Shown piece by piece: positions 44,147 through 54,597 of a stretch of DNA of 64,000 nt. The first letter of the stretch is position 1. Each line of letters starts with the position of its first letter. The position numbers and the translations under genes are program-made. Under the pieces are notes generated by a model that saw only the letters and a program-made list of their open reading frames with translations, was not told where the DNA came from and did no database searches. Origin of the DNA: Allobosea lathyri. GTDB lineage: Bacteria > Pseudomonadota > Alphaproteobacteria > Rhizobiales > Beijerinckiaceae. Location: NCBI RefSeq assembly GCF_900108245.1, contig NZ_FNUY01000009.1:124001-188000 (forward strand), in the 5' to 3' direction.

Positions 44147-44905
44147 ATGAAGAGCATCATCGCGCTCGAAGACGTCTCGAAGCGGTTCGGGCCGTTCACG
44201 GCGCTCGAATCGATCTCCCTGGACGTCGCGGAGGGGGAGTTCGTATCGATCGTTGGAACCTCCGGATGTGGAAAGAGCACATTGCTGCGGCTGGTGGCCG
44301 GCCTCATGCCGACCAGCGGTGGCTCGATCCGGATCGCTGACCGTGAGGTTACGGGTCCCACCGATGACGTCGGCATCGCCTTTCAAACGCCGGTGCTGCT
44401 CCCATGGCGGAATGTTCGGCAGAACATCGAGCTGCCCCTCGAGGTCAGGAAACTCGATGTCGGACGCCACCAGGCGGAACTGACCCGAATGATCGATCTG
44501 GTCGGATTGCGCGGTTTTGAAGACCGCCACCCCTACCAGTTGTCCGGCGGCATGCAGCAACGTGTGGCGCTCTGCCGCGCGCTGATACACGATCCCTCCC
44601 TCGTACTCATGGACGAACCATTCGGTGCTCTCGACGCGATGACGAGGGAGCAGATGAATCTGGAAATCCAGCGCATCTGGATGGAGACCAAAAAGACGAT
44701 CGTCCTGATCACCCACAGCATCATTGAGGCGGTTTTCTTGGCCGACCGTATTGTTGTGATGCAGTCGCGGCCAGGGCGCATAGCCAGCGTGATCGATGTC
44801 AAGCTGCCTCGGCCACGATCCTTCACCGATATCGCGACGCCGGAGTTCCAGGATGCCTGCAATCAGGTTCGGCTCCTGATGAACGCGACTGGCTTTACGG
44901 AGTAA
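44147..44905 (+). CDS. ABC ATPase, taurine/nitrate type (TauB/SsuB-like)
   Basis: The 252-residue ATPase has Walker A (GTSGCGKSTLLRLVAG), Q-loop (AFQTPVLLPWRNV), signature (LSGGMQQRVALCRAL), Walker B (LVLMDEPFGALDAMT) and switch His (LITHSIIEAV). It completes the importer with the two genes upstream. The ATG at 44147 is preferred over a GTG one codon earlier. It lies five bases after the binding-protein stop, so translation is coupled. Confidence 0.9.
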   Translation: MKSIIALEDVSKRFGPFTALESISLDVAEGEFVSIVGTSGCGKSTLLRLVAGLMPTSGGSIRIADREVTGPTDDVGIAFQTPVLLPWRNVRQNIELPLEVRKLDVGRHQAELTRMIDLVGLRGFEDRHPYQLSGGMQQRVALCRALIHDPSLVLMDEPFGALDAMTREQMNLEIQRIWMETKKTIVLITHSIIEAVFLADRIVVMQSRPGRIASVIDVKLPRPRSFTDIATPEFQDACNQVRLLMNATGFTE

Positions 44906-44909
44906 GCAC

Positions 44910-46460
44910 ATGAGCAACATCAGCCGCCCCATTCTCATGACGGACGCCGGCGTCGTCGTCAGTGGGCACCACAAGGCTTCGGAAGCGGGGGCCGCAGTCC
45001 TGAGGAGTGGCGGCAACGCCTTCGACGCAGCCGTCGCTTGCGCTGCCACGCTAGCAGTAGCAATTCCCAACATGAATGGGTTGGGCGGTGACGCCATAGC
45101 CTTGGCTTACGTCGCCTCCGAGCGGCGGGTCTATGCCATCAATGGGAGCGGTAAGACCGCCGCAGCTGCTGACGTCGCCGCCTTCGCGGAACGGGGTCTG
45201 AATGAGATTCCGCAGCGCGGACCGTTGCCGATCAGCGTTTGCGGTGCGGTGCACGGCTGGTCGACGTTGTTGCAACGCTTCGGTTCGCGGAGCTTCGCCG
45301 AGATGCTGGAGCCAGCAATCGAACTGGCAGATCGAGGCGTCGCACTGGATACCGTGCTGCAGACCTTCTTCGCGGGCGACACCTATCGAGAGCTAGCGGA
45401 GCAATTTCCCGATTTGGCGGCTGTATATGGTCCTCCGGGATATCGTGAGCTGGGTTCAAGCTTACGCCAGCCCGCTTTGGCCGGGACCTTGCGAGTGTTG
45501 GCGACTGGAGGGCCGGCGGAACTCTATGGCGGCGGGCTGGGCGAGGCCTTGATCGCCGATCTGCGGGCGGCAGGGTCGTTCTTGACTCTGGACGACCTTC
45601 GCGGCCATGAAACCCTGGTCGGACCATCGCTGTCGACCCCCTATAGGGGCCGCGAGCTGCATGTCGCCCCCCCGAATTCGCAGGGGCTGGCCCTTGCTTT
45701 CATGGCGGGGCTCTCAGAGGTTGATCCGGGAAGGCCGCTGCCCCCGGCCGCAGTGCTTCAGATGAAGCGGATCGCCTTCGAGTACCGGGACGCGTTGGCG
45801 ACTGACCCGAGCCGCTCCTCTCTCACAGCGCCCAACCTTGCCGATTTCGACTTCCCCGAGCTTTTGGCGAAACGGATTTCGCACGAAGCCGAATCCAGGG
45901 CCGGCGGCGGAGACACCAGCACTTTCGTGGTCATCGACAAATGGGGCAATGCGGTAAGCTGGGTCCAAAGTTTGTTTGAGGATTTCGGCAGCGGCGTGAT
46001 CTCGCCCTCGACCGGTATCGTGATGCACAATCGGTCCTACCTGGAAGAGATCAGCGATCACCCCTCGCGGGGCCTGCAGCCCGCAATGCGCCCCTTCCAC
46101 ACGTTGTGTCCGGCGCTTCTCATTGGAGACGGCTGCGAAGTGGCGATCGCGACGCCCGGGGACCATGGGCAGCCGCAAGCCATCTTCCAGGTGCTGAACA
46201 ACGTGTTCGATCGCGACATGAACATTCAGGAAGCGATCGAAGCACCGCGGTATCGTCACGATACCGGATTGGAGGTCATGCTGGAAACACGGGCTCCCAA
46301 GCCGTGGCACGACGAAATCACCAGAAGTGGCTTCGTCGTTCGCGACGTTGGTGCGTGGTCGCGGCTTATGGGCGGTGTTAATGCAATCCTCGTTGCAAAG
46401 AACGGCGTCCGCCAAGCAGGGGCAGACCCCAGGCGGGCGTCCTATGCGATCTGCGAATAA
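44910..46460 (+). CDS. Gamma-glutamyltransferase family protein
   Basis: The 516-residue protein is in the Ntn-hydrolase GGT family: GGNAFDAAVACAATLAV, NMNGLGGDA and, at the self-cleavage site, GGGDTSTFVVIDKWGN with the Thr that becomes the new N-terminal nucleophile. No signal peptide is seen, so it would act in the cytosol, like the GGT-like acylases and hydrolases that open cyclic or gamma-glutamyl substrates. It starts four bases after the ABC ATPase stop. The substrate presumably is the imported compound or an adduct of it. Confidence 0.8.
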   Translation: MSNISRPILMTDAGVVVSGHHKASEAGAAVLRSGGNAFDAAVACAATLAVAIPNMNGLGGDAIALAYVASERRVYAINGSGKTAAAADVAAFAERGLNEIPQRGPLPISVCGAVHGWSTLLQRFGSRSFAEMLEPAIELADRGVALDTVLQTFFAGDTYRELAEQFPDLAAVYGPPGYRELGSSLRQPALAGTLRVLATGGPAELYGGGLGEALIADLRAAGSFLTLDDLRGHETLVGPSLSTPYRGRELHVAPPNSQGLALAFMAGLSEVDPGRPLPPAAVLQMKRIAFEYRDALATDPSRSSLTAPNLADFDFPELLAKRISHEAESRAGGGDTSTFVVIDKWGNAVSWVQSLFEDFGSGVISPSTGIVMHNRSYLEEISDHPSRGLQPAMRPFHTLCPALLIGDGCEVAIATPGDHGQPQAIFQVLNNVFDRDMNIQEAIEAPRYRHDTGLEVMLETRAPKPWHDEITRSGFVVRDVGAWSRLMGGVNAILVAKNGVRQAGADPRRASYAICE

Positions 46461-47475
46461 AACAGGCGACGAGGTCAGGGTTTCGGTCGTTGAGGCGGCC
46501 GAGCTCGCGGCCCAAGCGTTGCAAGGCGCGGGTTTCCCGGAAGGGCAAGCACGGACGCTTGCGCTTCATTTCGCCGCGGTCGAAGCCGATGGCTGCAGCT
46601 CGCACGGTCTGAAGCGCATCCTACGTTGCATCGAGACTGCGCGCACGCACCCCGAAACGTTGGAAGCGTCGCCCGTTGCCTCGTATCCATCGCCAGCTGT
46701 GGTCATGGTGGATGCTCACTCAGGCTTTTCGCCTTGCGCTCTCGCCGTGGGACTTCCCCTGCTTTTGGAGGTAGCGAGCACTCTCGGAATCGCGGCACTT
46801 GCAGTGCGGAATTGTTTCCACGTGTCTGCTCTTTGGCCCGATGTTGAATGGCTGGCCGACAGAACGCTTGTCGCATTGAGCATGACGACAAGCCATCCTT
46901 GGGTCAGGCCATTCGGTGCGTCGAGACGTCTTTTCGGCACCAATCCCATTGCCTTCGGCTGGCCGCGTGACAATCGCAAGCCATTCGTGTTCGATTTCGC
47001 GACAAGCGCCATTTCCCGGGGCGGTTTGGAAGCGTTGATCGCAACTGGATCCCAGCTGCCGGCGGATGTCGCCGTAGACACTCAGGGAAGGGCGACCGTC
47101 GACCCGAAGCGGGCGGCCGAGGGAGATCTTTTGACGTTCGGCGGCCACAAAGGCGCGGCTTTGGCAACAATGATTGAACTGCTCGCTGGCCCTCTCGTCG
47201 GTGATTATCTAAGCCAAGAATCTGGTGCTGTCGCGCGAGCAGGTGGAGCCGCCCCTCAACACGGGCAATTTCTGATCGCGATCGGGGCGGAACGCTTCGG
47301 CACCACTTATAAGGACCGGGCGGAAACGCTGTTCGGCTGGCTGGAGGACGAGGACCTCCGTTTGCCCTCTCACCAACGATATGCACGACGCGCCGAAAGC
47401 GATCGAAATGGCTTCTCCATCCCAGCAACACTGTACGGGGAGCTCAAGAAATTAGGCGGGACGTTCGAAAGGTAA
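46444..47475 (+). CDS. LDH2/malate-type NAD(P)-dependent dehydrogenase
   Basis: The 343-residue protein has the sulfolactate/ureidoglycolate/delta1-piperideine-2-carboxylate reductase fold: ADGCSSHGLKRI, FGTNPIAFGWPR, FDFATSAISRGGLEA and GDLLTFGGHKGAALATMIE. Family members interconvert 2-hydroxy or cyclic imino acids with their keto or reduced forms. The start at 46444 overlaps the GGT-like stop by 17 bases. It is the end of the 41100 operon. A cyclic-imine or 2-oxo-acid step is inferred. A hairpin follows the stop. Confidence 0.8.
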   Translation: MRSANKTGDEVRVSVVEAAELAAQALQGAGFPEGQARTLALHFAAVEADGCSSHGLKRILRCIETARTHPETLEASPVASYPSPAVVMVDAHSGFSPCALAVGLPLLLEVASTLGIAALAVRNCFHVSALWPDVEWLADRTLVALSMTTSHPWVRPFGASRRLFGTNPIAFGWPRDNRKPFVFDFATSAISRGGLEALIATGSQLPADVAVDTQGRATVDPKRAAEGDLLTFGGHKGAALATMIELLAGPLVGDYLSQESGAVARAGGAAPQHGQFLIAIGAERFGTTYKDRAETLFGWLEDEDLRLPSHQRYARRAESDRNGFSIPATLYGELKKLGGTFER

Positions 47476-47487
47476 CGGGCTGGATAA

Positions 47488-47524
47488 GCTGCTGGGCTGC
47501 CCGAGGAATAGAGGGCTCAGCAGC
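47488..47524 (+). terminator. Hairpin after the LDH2-family gene, possible terminator
   Basis: GCTGCTG (47488-47494) and CAGCAGC (47518-47524) can pair around a loop of about 23 bases, with further pairing of GGCT and GGCT-like inner parts. There is no following T-run. It lies 12 bases after the stop codon. The rest of 47525-48313 contains only one weak small frame. Confidence 0.35.
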
Positions 47525-47689
47525 CAAGGTCGCGCGATGGTAACATGACTGCTTTCGATCAGACATGATGTCCTGTTGTAATAGCTTTAGCTTTCTCCGG
47601 TCGAGGAGAGAATTCACCTAATCCGTACGATCGTTCTTGCATTGGTACGGACATTGCTTGACACGCCCATGCGGTCGAAAGGTACTGGG

Positions 47690-47875
47690 ATGGCTCAGAA
47701 AAATTGGAATCTACGCCACGCGCGCATGTCCTTTATCGCACGTCTGTTTGATTGGATCAGGAACGAGTTCAGCGACGCAGATATCCGAACCGACAATCAA
47801 AAAGAGCGGATCGCAGAAATGTGGCCGATCTTCGAGCCGTGGCTGCTTGCGATCAAGAAGCCAAAATGCCGGTAA
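47690..47875 (+). CDS. Possible small protein, 61 aa
   Basis: The frame starts MAQKNWNLRHARMSFIARL and continues FDWIRNEFSDADIRTDN, a helical, mixed-charge sequence. It is the only plausible coding stretch in the 840-base gap between the LDH2-family gene and the Lrp gene. GAAAGGTACTGGG before the ATG could serve as a weak ribosome-binding site. No family is recognised. It could be spurious. Confidence 0.3.
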   Translation: MAQKNWNLRHARMSFIARLFDWIRNEFSDADIRTDNQKERIAEMWPIFEPWLLAIKKPKCR

Positions 47876-48313
47876 TACTTTGAAATGTCGAAGTAATGAT
47901 CGTCCCAATTTAATTCGTTTTCTGCGGGCGAAAACCGAACCTTCGCGGCGTATTGAAGAACTATCATAATATTATTGAGAATTTTTAGTTGCTCCCAATT
48001 TCTCCTCGGACTCACAAGCGATGCGCGGAAGCCGGGCCGACGATAATCTGCAACGCACGACGTTTCGGAACGCGGGACCGGTTTTGGGGTTCTCATCCGG
48101 GAGAACGCGACGGGTCAGGAATTATCCCAGCCGCTACCGATCTATGCCGCATTCCACGCGGCCGCTGTCCGTCAATTTAGCGCCTGTGGGGGACACGTCC
48201 GACATCGGGGCAGAACGAACTCGGCCCTGCGCCGGAGTTCGACCTCTGACATGATGTCCTCCGCCTTTACCCAAGTTTTCCAAGACCGTGTCCGGAATAG
48301 GCATGGGGAAGCG

Positions 48314-48790
48314 CTAGCGCGTAGGTGATCCCCTAGTGCTGGGACGTGTCGCTAGCACGTTGCGGATCGCAAAGCTCGAATGAATACGCGAGACGCCCGG
48401 CATCGCCGATAGGATTTCCTTGTGGATGCGTTCGAACTCCCCGGCATTGGCGACCTCGACGCGCAAAAGATAATCCGAGCCGCCGGTCATCAGGAAACAC
48501 TCGCGGATTTCCGGGTGTCTGCGAACCGCCGCCTCAAAGCGATCGAGAAAATCCTCAGTTTGTCGCTCCAGCGTGATGTTGATGATGACCGCTATGGTCG
48601 ACTCAGAATTGCTCGCATCTACCAGCGCCGTATAGCCGCGAATGATGCCGGCCCGTTCCATCAGCCTGATGCGCCTGAGACAGGCAGAAGGCGACAGGCC
48701 GACCTCTGCAGCGAGGCTCGCATTGCTCATACGCGCGTTCAGCCGCAGGAGCCGAAGGATATTACGATCGATCGCGTCCAAGGCCGACAT
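48314..48790 (-). CDS. Lrp/AsnC-family regulator, DadR/BkdR-like position
   Basis: The 158-residue protein has a winged HTH (LDAIDRNILRLLRLNARM, LAAEVGLSPSACLRR) and a RAM domain (ECFLMTGGSDYLLRVEV). It is divergent from alanine racemase and D-amino-acid dehydrogenase genes, the arrangement of dad loci where an Lrp-type protein (DadR or Lrp) activates in response to alanine. The shared gap contains AT-rich words as expected for Lrp binding. It is a separate gene from the Lrp/AsnC protein at 37260, with only moderate similarity by eye. Confidence 0.85.
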   Translation of the reverse strand: MSALDAIDRNILRLLRLNARMSNASLAAEVGLSPSACLRRIRLMERAGIIRGYTALVDASNSESTIAVIINITLERQTEDFLDRFEAAVRRHPEIRECFLMTGGSDYLLRVEVANAGEFERIHKEILSAMPGVSRIHSSFAIRNVLATRPSTRGSPTR

Positions 48791-48915
48791 TGCAGATCAT
48801 TCCATTTCTTCGCGGATTCTTACAAAAATTATCTTCTTGCGCAACAAGCAAGCGCTCTTTCGTCGGCTATTTCATGATCGTTGCGCTAGTCTTCCACTGA
48901 CAGGGGAGAGCGGCA

Positions 48916-50028
48916 ATGAACCATGCGACGGAAGAAGGTTTCGGCGGCGCTTCGGGCTATTTGACGATCGACCTCGCGATTCTGGCCCGCAACTATCAGC
49001 GGCTGGCGGCCGAGGTAGCACCGGGCCGCGCTGCGGCCGTCGTTAAAGCGGATGCATACGGGCTTGGCGCCGAACGAGTCTCGTCCACGCTGTATGCCGA
49101 GGGGTGCCGTCACTTCTTCGTCGCCCATTTTGTCGAGGCGCTCCGCCTTAAACCGCATCTTCCCGAAGAGGCCACGTTATTCGTGCTGAACGGCCTCCAG
49201 CCTGGCAACGAAACCGCCGCCGTTGAACGCGGCATCGTGCCCGTCATCAACACGCTGGAGCAGTGGTACCAATGGACAAGCGCCGCTGAGGTGCTTGGCC
49301 GGCGCCTGCCTGCAGTGCTGCAATTCGATACCGGCATGTCGCGTCTTGGTCTTCCTCCGGAGGACCGGGCAACCCTGACCGGCCTCCTCGAGGCCGAAAG
49401 CGGCATCGACGTGCTCTTCATTATGAGCCACCTCGCCTCTGCCGATGATATAGATAGTGGCCAAAACGAGGATCAGCGCGCGGAGATGGAGCGCATTACC
49501 GGGGAATTCCCGCAATTCCCTGTCTGCTTTGCCAATTCCGGCGGCATTTTCCTGGGCAAGGCCTATCACAGCGTGCTCGCTCGACCCGGCATCGCCCTCT
49601 ATGGCGGCGCGCCCACCGTCGGCCAAGCCAATCCGATGGAACCCGTCGTCAGTCTTGATGTCGCCGTGGTGCAAACGCGAACAGTGCCATCAGGTACACG
49701 CGTGGGCTACGGCGCGACCCATGTGACTACTGGTAAAGCGCGGCTTGCTACCATCGCGGCCGGTTATGCGGACGGGCTACTGCGCAGCCTCTCAGGCCGC
49801 GGTGCAGTCTATCACGACGGCGTGCGCCTGCCGATTGTTGGGCGGGTCTCCATGGATAGCATCATCATCGACATTTCCGCCGTTCCCGAAGGCGGCCTCG
49901 CGCCGGGTAGTCTCGTGGAGGTGCTGGGGCCGCACCAGACGCTGGAGGATGTCGCACGTGACGCTGGCACCATCGCTTACGAAATTCTCACCGGCCTCGG
50001 CCACCGCTATGAGCGACGCTACCGCTGA
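48916..50028 (+). CDS. dadX: Alanine racemase, catabolic type
   Basis: The 370-residue PLP enzyme has the Schiff-base lysine (AAVVKADAYGLGAERV), the catalytic tyrosine region (TRVGYGATHVTTGKARLA) and VSMDSIIIDIS in the beta domain. It interconverts L- and D-alanine or related amino acids. CAGGGGAGAGCGGC before the ATG is a good ribosome-binding site. The D-amino-acid dehydrogenase gene follows 30 bases later, so this is a catabolic racemase (DadX role) rather than the cell-wall one. Its specificity may be broader than alanine. Confidence 0.85.
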   Translation: MNHATEEGFGGASGYLTIDLAILARNYQRLAAEVAPGRAAAVVKADAYGLGAERVSSTLYAEGCRHFFVAHFVEALRLKPHLPEEATLFVLNGLQPGNETAAVERGIVPVINTLEQWYQWTSAAEVLGRRLPAVLQFDTGMSRLGLPPEDRATLTGLLEAESGIDVLFIMSHLASADDIDSGQNEDQRAEMERITGEFPQFPVCFANSGGIFLGKAYHSVLARPGIALYGGAPTVGQANPMEPVVSLDVAVVQTRTVPSGTRVGYGATHVTTGKARLATIAAGYADGLLRSLSGRGAVYHDGVRLPIVGRVSMDSIIIDISAVPEGGLAPGSLVEVLGPHQTLEDVARDAGTIAYEILTGLGHRYERRYR

Positions 50029-50058
50029 GCCATCCGCTTCATTCTCCTTGAGGACATC

Positions 50059-51309
50059 ATGAAAGTCATTGTTCTTGGAGCTGGCATCGTCGGCGTCACG
50101 TCGGCTTATCAGCTCGCCAAGATGGGGCACGACGTCACAGTCGTCGACCGTCAGCCTGGCTCGGCGCTGGAGACCAGCTTCGCGAATGCCGGCGAAGTCT
50201 CTTTTGGATATTGCTCGCCCTGGGCCGCTCCGGGCATCCCCTTGAAGGCCATGAAGTGGCTGTTCATGCAGCATGCGCCGCTGATCCTACGTCCCAAGGT
50301 CGACATGGCCATGCTCAGCTGGATGGCGCAGATGCTGGGCAACTGCACCTCCGCTCGTTATGCGATCAATAAGAGCCGCATGCTGCGCCTCGCAGACTAC
50401 AGCCGCATCGCGCTTGCTGCGTTGCGCGAAGAAACCGGCATCGCCTACGACGAGCGCATGCAGGGCACGCTGCAACTCTTCCGCACCGATGCGCAACTCG
50501 AAGCCTCCGCTAAGGACGTCAAGGCGCTAGCCGCCGACGGCATCCCTTACGACGTGCTGGACCCAGAAGGCTGCATTCGGGTCGAACCCGCCCTGAAGCA
50601 TGTGCGCGAAAAAATCGTCGGCGGTCTCCTGACGCCGAAGGACGAGACGGGTGACTGCTTCAAGTTCACCACTGCGCTGGCGGCAAAGGCCGAAGACCTC
50701 GGCGTGCGCTTCAACTATGGTAGCATTATCAGAGGTCTGGACGTCGAAGGCGGCCGCGTGCGTGCCGTCGTCACCGCGCATGGCAGGCTCGAGGCTGAGG
50801 CCGCAGTTGTCGCGCTCGGCAGTTTCTCACCACTCCTCGTACGCCCGCACGGCATCCGGCTGCCGGTATATCCGGTTAAGGGCTATTCACTAACAATCCC
50901 GATTACCGACGCCTCGCGGGCGCCGGAATCGACCGTGATGGACGAGACCTTCAAGATCGCCATTACAAGGCTCGGCGACCGCATTCGCGTTGGTGGCATG
51001 GCGGAAATCTCCGGCTACACTAACGATCTTGGCGAACCTCGCCGCCTGACGCTCCAGCATTCCGTCACCGACCTCTTTCCCGGTGGCGACGTGTCCAAGG
51101 CAAGCTTCTGGTCGGGCCTGCGACCGATGACGCCGGACGGAACACCAGTCATCGGCCCGACGACAGTAGCTGGCCTCTTCCTAAATACCGGCCATGGCAC
51201 GCTCGGATGGACGATGAGCTGCGGTTCGGCGCGCGTCGTCGCCGACCTTGTTTCGGGCCGCAAGCCGGAGATCGACGCCACCGATCTTTCGGTCGCCCGC
51301 TACTCCTAA
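50059..51309 (+). CDS. dadA: D-amino-acid dehydrogenase small subunit
   Basis: The 416-residue flavoprotein has an N-terminal FAD site ([19 protein letters not shown]) and motifs of DadA ([55 protein letters not shown]). It oxidises D-amino acids to 2-oxo acids at the membrane, with electrons passing to the respiratory chain. With the racemase it forms a two-step L-amino-acid catabolic unit under the divergent Lrp regulator. Positions 51310-51691 after it hold no further supported gene. Confidence 0.9.
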   Translation: MKVIVLGAGIVGVTSAYQLAKMGHDVTVVDRQPGSALETSFANAGEVSFGYCSPWAAPGIPLKAMKWLFMQHAPLILRPKVDMAMLSWMAQMLGNCTSARYAINKSRMLRLADYSRIALAALREETGIAYDERMQGTLQLFRTDAQLEASAKDVKALAADGIPYDVLDPEGCIRVEPALKHVREKIVGGLLTPKDETGDCFKFTTALAAKAEDLGVRFNYGSIIRGLDVEGGRVRAVVTAHGRLEAEAAVVALGSFSPLLVRPHGIRLPVYPVKGYSLTIPITDASRAPESTVMDETFKIAITRLGDRIRVGGMAEISGYTNDLGEPRRLTLQHSVTDLFPGGDVSKASFWSGLRPMTPDGTPVIGPTTVAGLFLNTGHGTLGWTMSCGSARVVADLVSGRKPEIDATDLSVARYS

Positions 51310-51691
51310 ACGCTCGGTTGCACTGCGAGTATCGCGCTTCCTTCTCGTTTTCGATGGAAACCGCTGCGAGAGCTTCGTCAGCCTCGCAGGTGTGGTCCCC
51401 GCCTGCGGGCGGAGCGTGTTTTTGAGGCCCAAGTGATTCGTATGTTGATCGGATCCAGCCTCGTTTCGCACGCATACTGCGCTTGAGGCGATCACAACAC
51501 CGGAAATCCTCTGTCATGCACCTGCAAACGCCGGCAAACTGCGTCTAGGTGCTGTATAAGTTCACTAACGACGAGCGTTATGGGGCCCAATGGCCCAGAC
51601 GCTGAAAGGTGGAAACAGATCGTCTGCGGAAGCAGGCGGATGTCTCTCTCTTTACCACGGATAATCGTTCGATAGATGAAGGAGCCAGACT

Positions 51692-53095
51692 ATGACGATC
51701 AATGTCGCCAAGATCAGCAAGCTGGATCGCGCCAGCGTCCTTCACCCATTCACGCAGCTTGCCGACTTCGCGAGCGGCAAGCTCGGTGACCCGATCATAG
51801 TCGAAACCGGGAAGGGCATCCGCATTCAGGATGCTACTGGCAAGGAGCTCATCGACGGCTTCGCCGGGCTATACTGCGTAAATATCGGCTATGGTCGGAC
51901 GGAGGTGGCGGAGGCGATTTCCCGTCAGGCCTACCGGCTTGCATACTACCACACCTATGCCGCTCACACCACCGACGAGCTGGCGATTCTGTCCGACCGC
52001 CTGGTGCGTATGGCGCCCGGTAAGATGAGCAAGATTTTCTATGGCATGTCGGGTTCCGACGCCAATGAGACGAATGTGAAGCTCGTCTGGTACTACAACA
52101 ACCTCCGCGGCAAGCCGAAAAAGAAGAAGATCATCTCGCGTATGCGCGGTTACCACGGCTGCAGCGTCGTGTCAGGGTCGCTAACCGGTATGAGCTTCTA
52201 TCATGATCACATGGACCTGCCGGTTTCCGGGATTATCCACACCGGAGCGCCGCATCACTATTGGGGCGCAGAAGCAGGCGAGTCGGAGCTCGCTTTCTCG
52301 GCGCGGCGCGCGACCGAACTCGACGAGCTAATCCAGCGCGAGGGTGCCGACACGGTTGGCGCCTTTATCGCAGAGCCGGTGCTGGGTACGGGCGGCATCA
52401 CTCCGCCGCCGGAGGGTTATTGGTCCGCCATCCAGGAGGTGCTGAAGAAGCACGACGTGCTCCTGATCGCGGACGAGGTGATCACCGGCTTCGGGCGTAC
52501 TGGGTCGATGTTCGGCTGCCACCATTACGGAATCGAGCCGGATCTGATCACCATCGCCAAGGGCCTGACCTCGGCCTACTTCCCGTTGTCCGGTTCGATC
52601 GTCAGCGAGAAGGTGTATCAGGTGATGGAAGAAGGTGCGGCAAAGGTCGGCGCGTTCTCCCATGGCTACACCTATTCGGGCCATCCCATTGGTGCGGCCG
52701 CGGCGAATGCAGTCCTTGACATCGTCGAGAAGGAGAATCTCCCAGGCAACGCCCGCGTCGTCGGCGATTACTTCCAGAAGCGGCTCTCTGCCACGTTCGC
52801 TCAGTTGCCGATCGTCGGCGAGGTTCGTGGCGTTGGACTGATGGGCGCGATCGAATTCGTCGCGGATCGGGATCGTAAGACCCGCTTCGACGCCGGATTG
52901 AAGGTTGGCGCTCGGGTCTCGAAGGCGGCTCGCGACCGCGGCTTGATCGCCCGTGCGATGCCGCATGGTGACATCCTCGGTTTCGCTCCGCCTTTGGTGA
53001 CCACAAAGGAAGAAGTCGACGAGATCGTCTCTATCGCCGAGGCCGCCGTGCGCGAGGTCATGGACGAGCTGTCGCGCGAAACCGCGATCGCCTGA
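51692..53095 (+). CDS. Class III aminotransferase (DoeD-like)
   Basis: The 467-residue PLP enzyme has GDPIIVETGKGIRIQDATGK, SGSDANETNVKLVWYYNN, LLIADEVITGFGRTG and the lysine in TIAKGLTSAYFPLSG. Class III enzymes move amino groups from omega-amino compounds such as diaminobutyrate, putrescine or beta-alanine. In ectoine degradation DoeD converts diaminobutyrate to aspartate semialdehyde. The adjacent M20 deacylase and aldehyde dehydrogenase genes fit that route. The substrate is not proven. GAAGGAGCC precedes the ATG. Confidence 0.8.
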   Translation: MTINVAKISKLDRASVLHPFTQLADFASGKLGDPIIVETGKGIRIQDATGKELIDGFAGLYCVNIGYGRTEVAEAISRQAYRLAYYHTYAAHTTDELAILSDRLVRMAPGKMSKIFYGMSGSDANETNVKLVWYYNNLRGKPKKKKIISRMRGYHGCSVVSGSLTGMSFYHDHMDLPVSGIIHTGAPHHYWGAEAGESELAFSARRATELDELIQREGADTVGAFIAEPVLGTGGITPPPEGYWSAIQEVLKKHDVLLIADEVITGFGRTGSMFGCHHYGIEPDLITIAKGLTSAYFPLSGSIVSEKVYQVMEEGAAKVGAFSHGYTYSGHPIGAAAANAVLDIVEKENLPGNARVVGDYFQKRLSATFAQLPIVGEVRGVGLMGAIEFVADRDRKTRFDAGLKVGARVSKAARDRGLIARAMPHGDILGFAPPLVTTKEEVDEIVSIAEAAVREVMDELSRETAIA

Positions 53096-53128
53096 CGATA
53101 CATCCTGCCGCGCTGCCTGGATATCATC

Positions 53129-54406
53129 ATGGCTTCTCCCGAAGACCGCATCCTGCAAGCCGTCGACGACCTGTTTGATAAACAGGTCGAGTTCCTCGGT
53201 GAACTCGTAAGCTTCCGAACCCTTCGCAATGAGGAGGCGGAGGCGCAGAGTTTCTTGGAGTCGGCTCTCATCAAGCGCGGCTACGCCATCAGCCGATTTC
53301 AGACGGATGCTTCCCGGATCGGCAAGCATCCGGCTTTCTCGCCTTCGACGGTCGACTACCGATCGAGTTGGAACATCGTCGGTCGAAAGGATGCCAGCGA
53401 ACGCGGCGGCCGCTCTCTGGCCTTCAACTCCCACATGGATGTTGTTCCGGCCGGCAGTGCGGCGCGCTGGGCGTCTCCGCCGTTCAAGCCTCGTCGGGAG
53501 GGCGATTGGCTCTACGGTCGCGGTGCCGGCGATATGAAAGGGGGCTTGGCTGCGTCCATTTTTGCTTTGGACGCCATAGCTCACGCCGGTCTATCGCTGC
53601 GCGGCGATGTGCAGATCCAGTCCGTAGTTGAAGAGGAAATTACCGGCAATGGAGCGGCAACGGCCTTCGTCAACGGCTACGTGGCGGATGCCATCATCAG
53701 CCCGGAACCAACTGACGAGCAACTGGTGCGCGCCAATTCCGGCGTGCTTAAGTTTCGCCTGACCGTCCGCGGTCGCCCGGCGCATCCGCGCGAGCCCGAG
53801 TCAGGAAATAGTGCGATTGATCTGATGATCCGGCTCACGAGCCACTTGCGCGAATTGGAACGCAAGTGGATCAGCGAAGCCAAAGACAGGCCGTGGTTTG
53901 CCGATATCCGGAATCCGGTCGCGCTGACGTTCGGAACGATAAGGGGGGGCGATTGGATCGCCTCGATTCCGAGCGACTGCGTGGTCGAAGGGCGCATCGG
54001 GTTTTATCCGGGAGAGGATCCCAAGACACGTGCCGAAGAGTTCGAGGCCTTCGTCGCCGGGATTCATGAAAGTGACCGGGCCTTCGCCGCCGGCGACCTC
54101 GTCGACGTGGAGTGGGTCGGCGTTATGCACGCCGGGTACGTGTTGACTGAAGGCTCGCCAGCGGAAGCGGCCCTTCGGGCGGCGCACCGTCGCGTCCAAA
54201 ACGGCGAGGAGCTGAACGCCTCGGTTATGACCTGCTACCTGGATGCCGCTGTTTTCGCCGTGCACGGGAATATTCCGTCGCTCGTCTATGGGCCGATCGC
54301 CGAGAGCATTCATGGCATTGACGAGCGCGTCAGCCTGCCCTCGCTGAAGCGCGTTACGAAGACGTTGGCACTGTTCGCTGCCGAATGGTGTGGCGTGCAA
54401 GCTTGA
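53129..54406 (+). CDS. M20 family deacylase (ArgE/DapE-like)
   Basis: The 425-residue protein has M20 metal ligands in NSHMDVVPAG, RGAGDMKGGLAAS, VEEEITGNGA and a C-terminal His (SIHGIDERVSLP). It hydrolyses N-acyl amino acids. Sitting between a DoeD-like aminotransferase and an aldehyde dehydrogenase gene, it could remove the acetyl group from N-acetyl-diaminobutyrate, doing the job of the unrelated DoeB. That functional replacement is inference. Start MASPEDRILQAVDDL. The gap to the aminotransferase is 33 bases. Confidence 0.8.
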   Translation: MASPEDRILQAVDDLFDKQVEFLGELVSFRTLRNEEAEAQSFLESALIKRGYAISRFQTDASRIGKHPAFSPSTVDYRSSWNIVGRKDASERGGRSLAFNSHMDVVPAGSAARWASPPFKPRREGDWLYGRGAGDMKGGLAASIFALDAIAHAGLSLRGDVQIQSVVEEEITGNGAATAFVNGYVADAIISPEPTDEQLVRANSGVLKFRLTVRGRPAHPREPESGNSAIDLMIRLTSHLRELERKWISEAKDRPWFADIRNPVALTFGTIRGGDWIASIPSDCVVEGRIGFYPGEDPKTRAEEFEAFVAGIHESDRAFAAGDLVDVEWVGVMHAGYVLTEGSPAEAALRAAHRRVQNGEELNASVMTCYLDAAVFAVHGNIPSLVYGPIAESIHGIDERVSLPSLKRVTKTLALFAAEWCGVQA

Positions 54407-54597
54407 GATTCCACCAGCGCAGGGGCCTCCGGCCTCAAGCGGGGAGCCGGAACCGACGACCTGCGGCTGAGCGGTGGAAGTCAGGCTCTTGAGCCGTGTT
54501 TCGGCCGTCGGTCACGGTGTCCGGCGGCCTTGTCCCCGATGTTCCATATCGGCCGTTCGTTCCTCACTGGACGCGACGGCAACTCAGGATAGCGTGC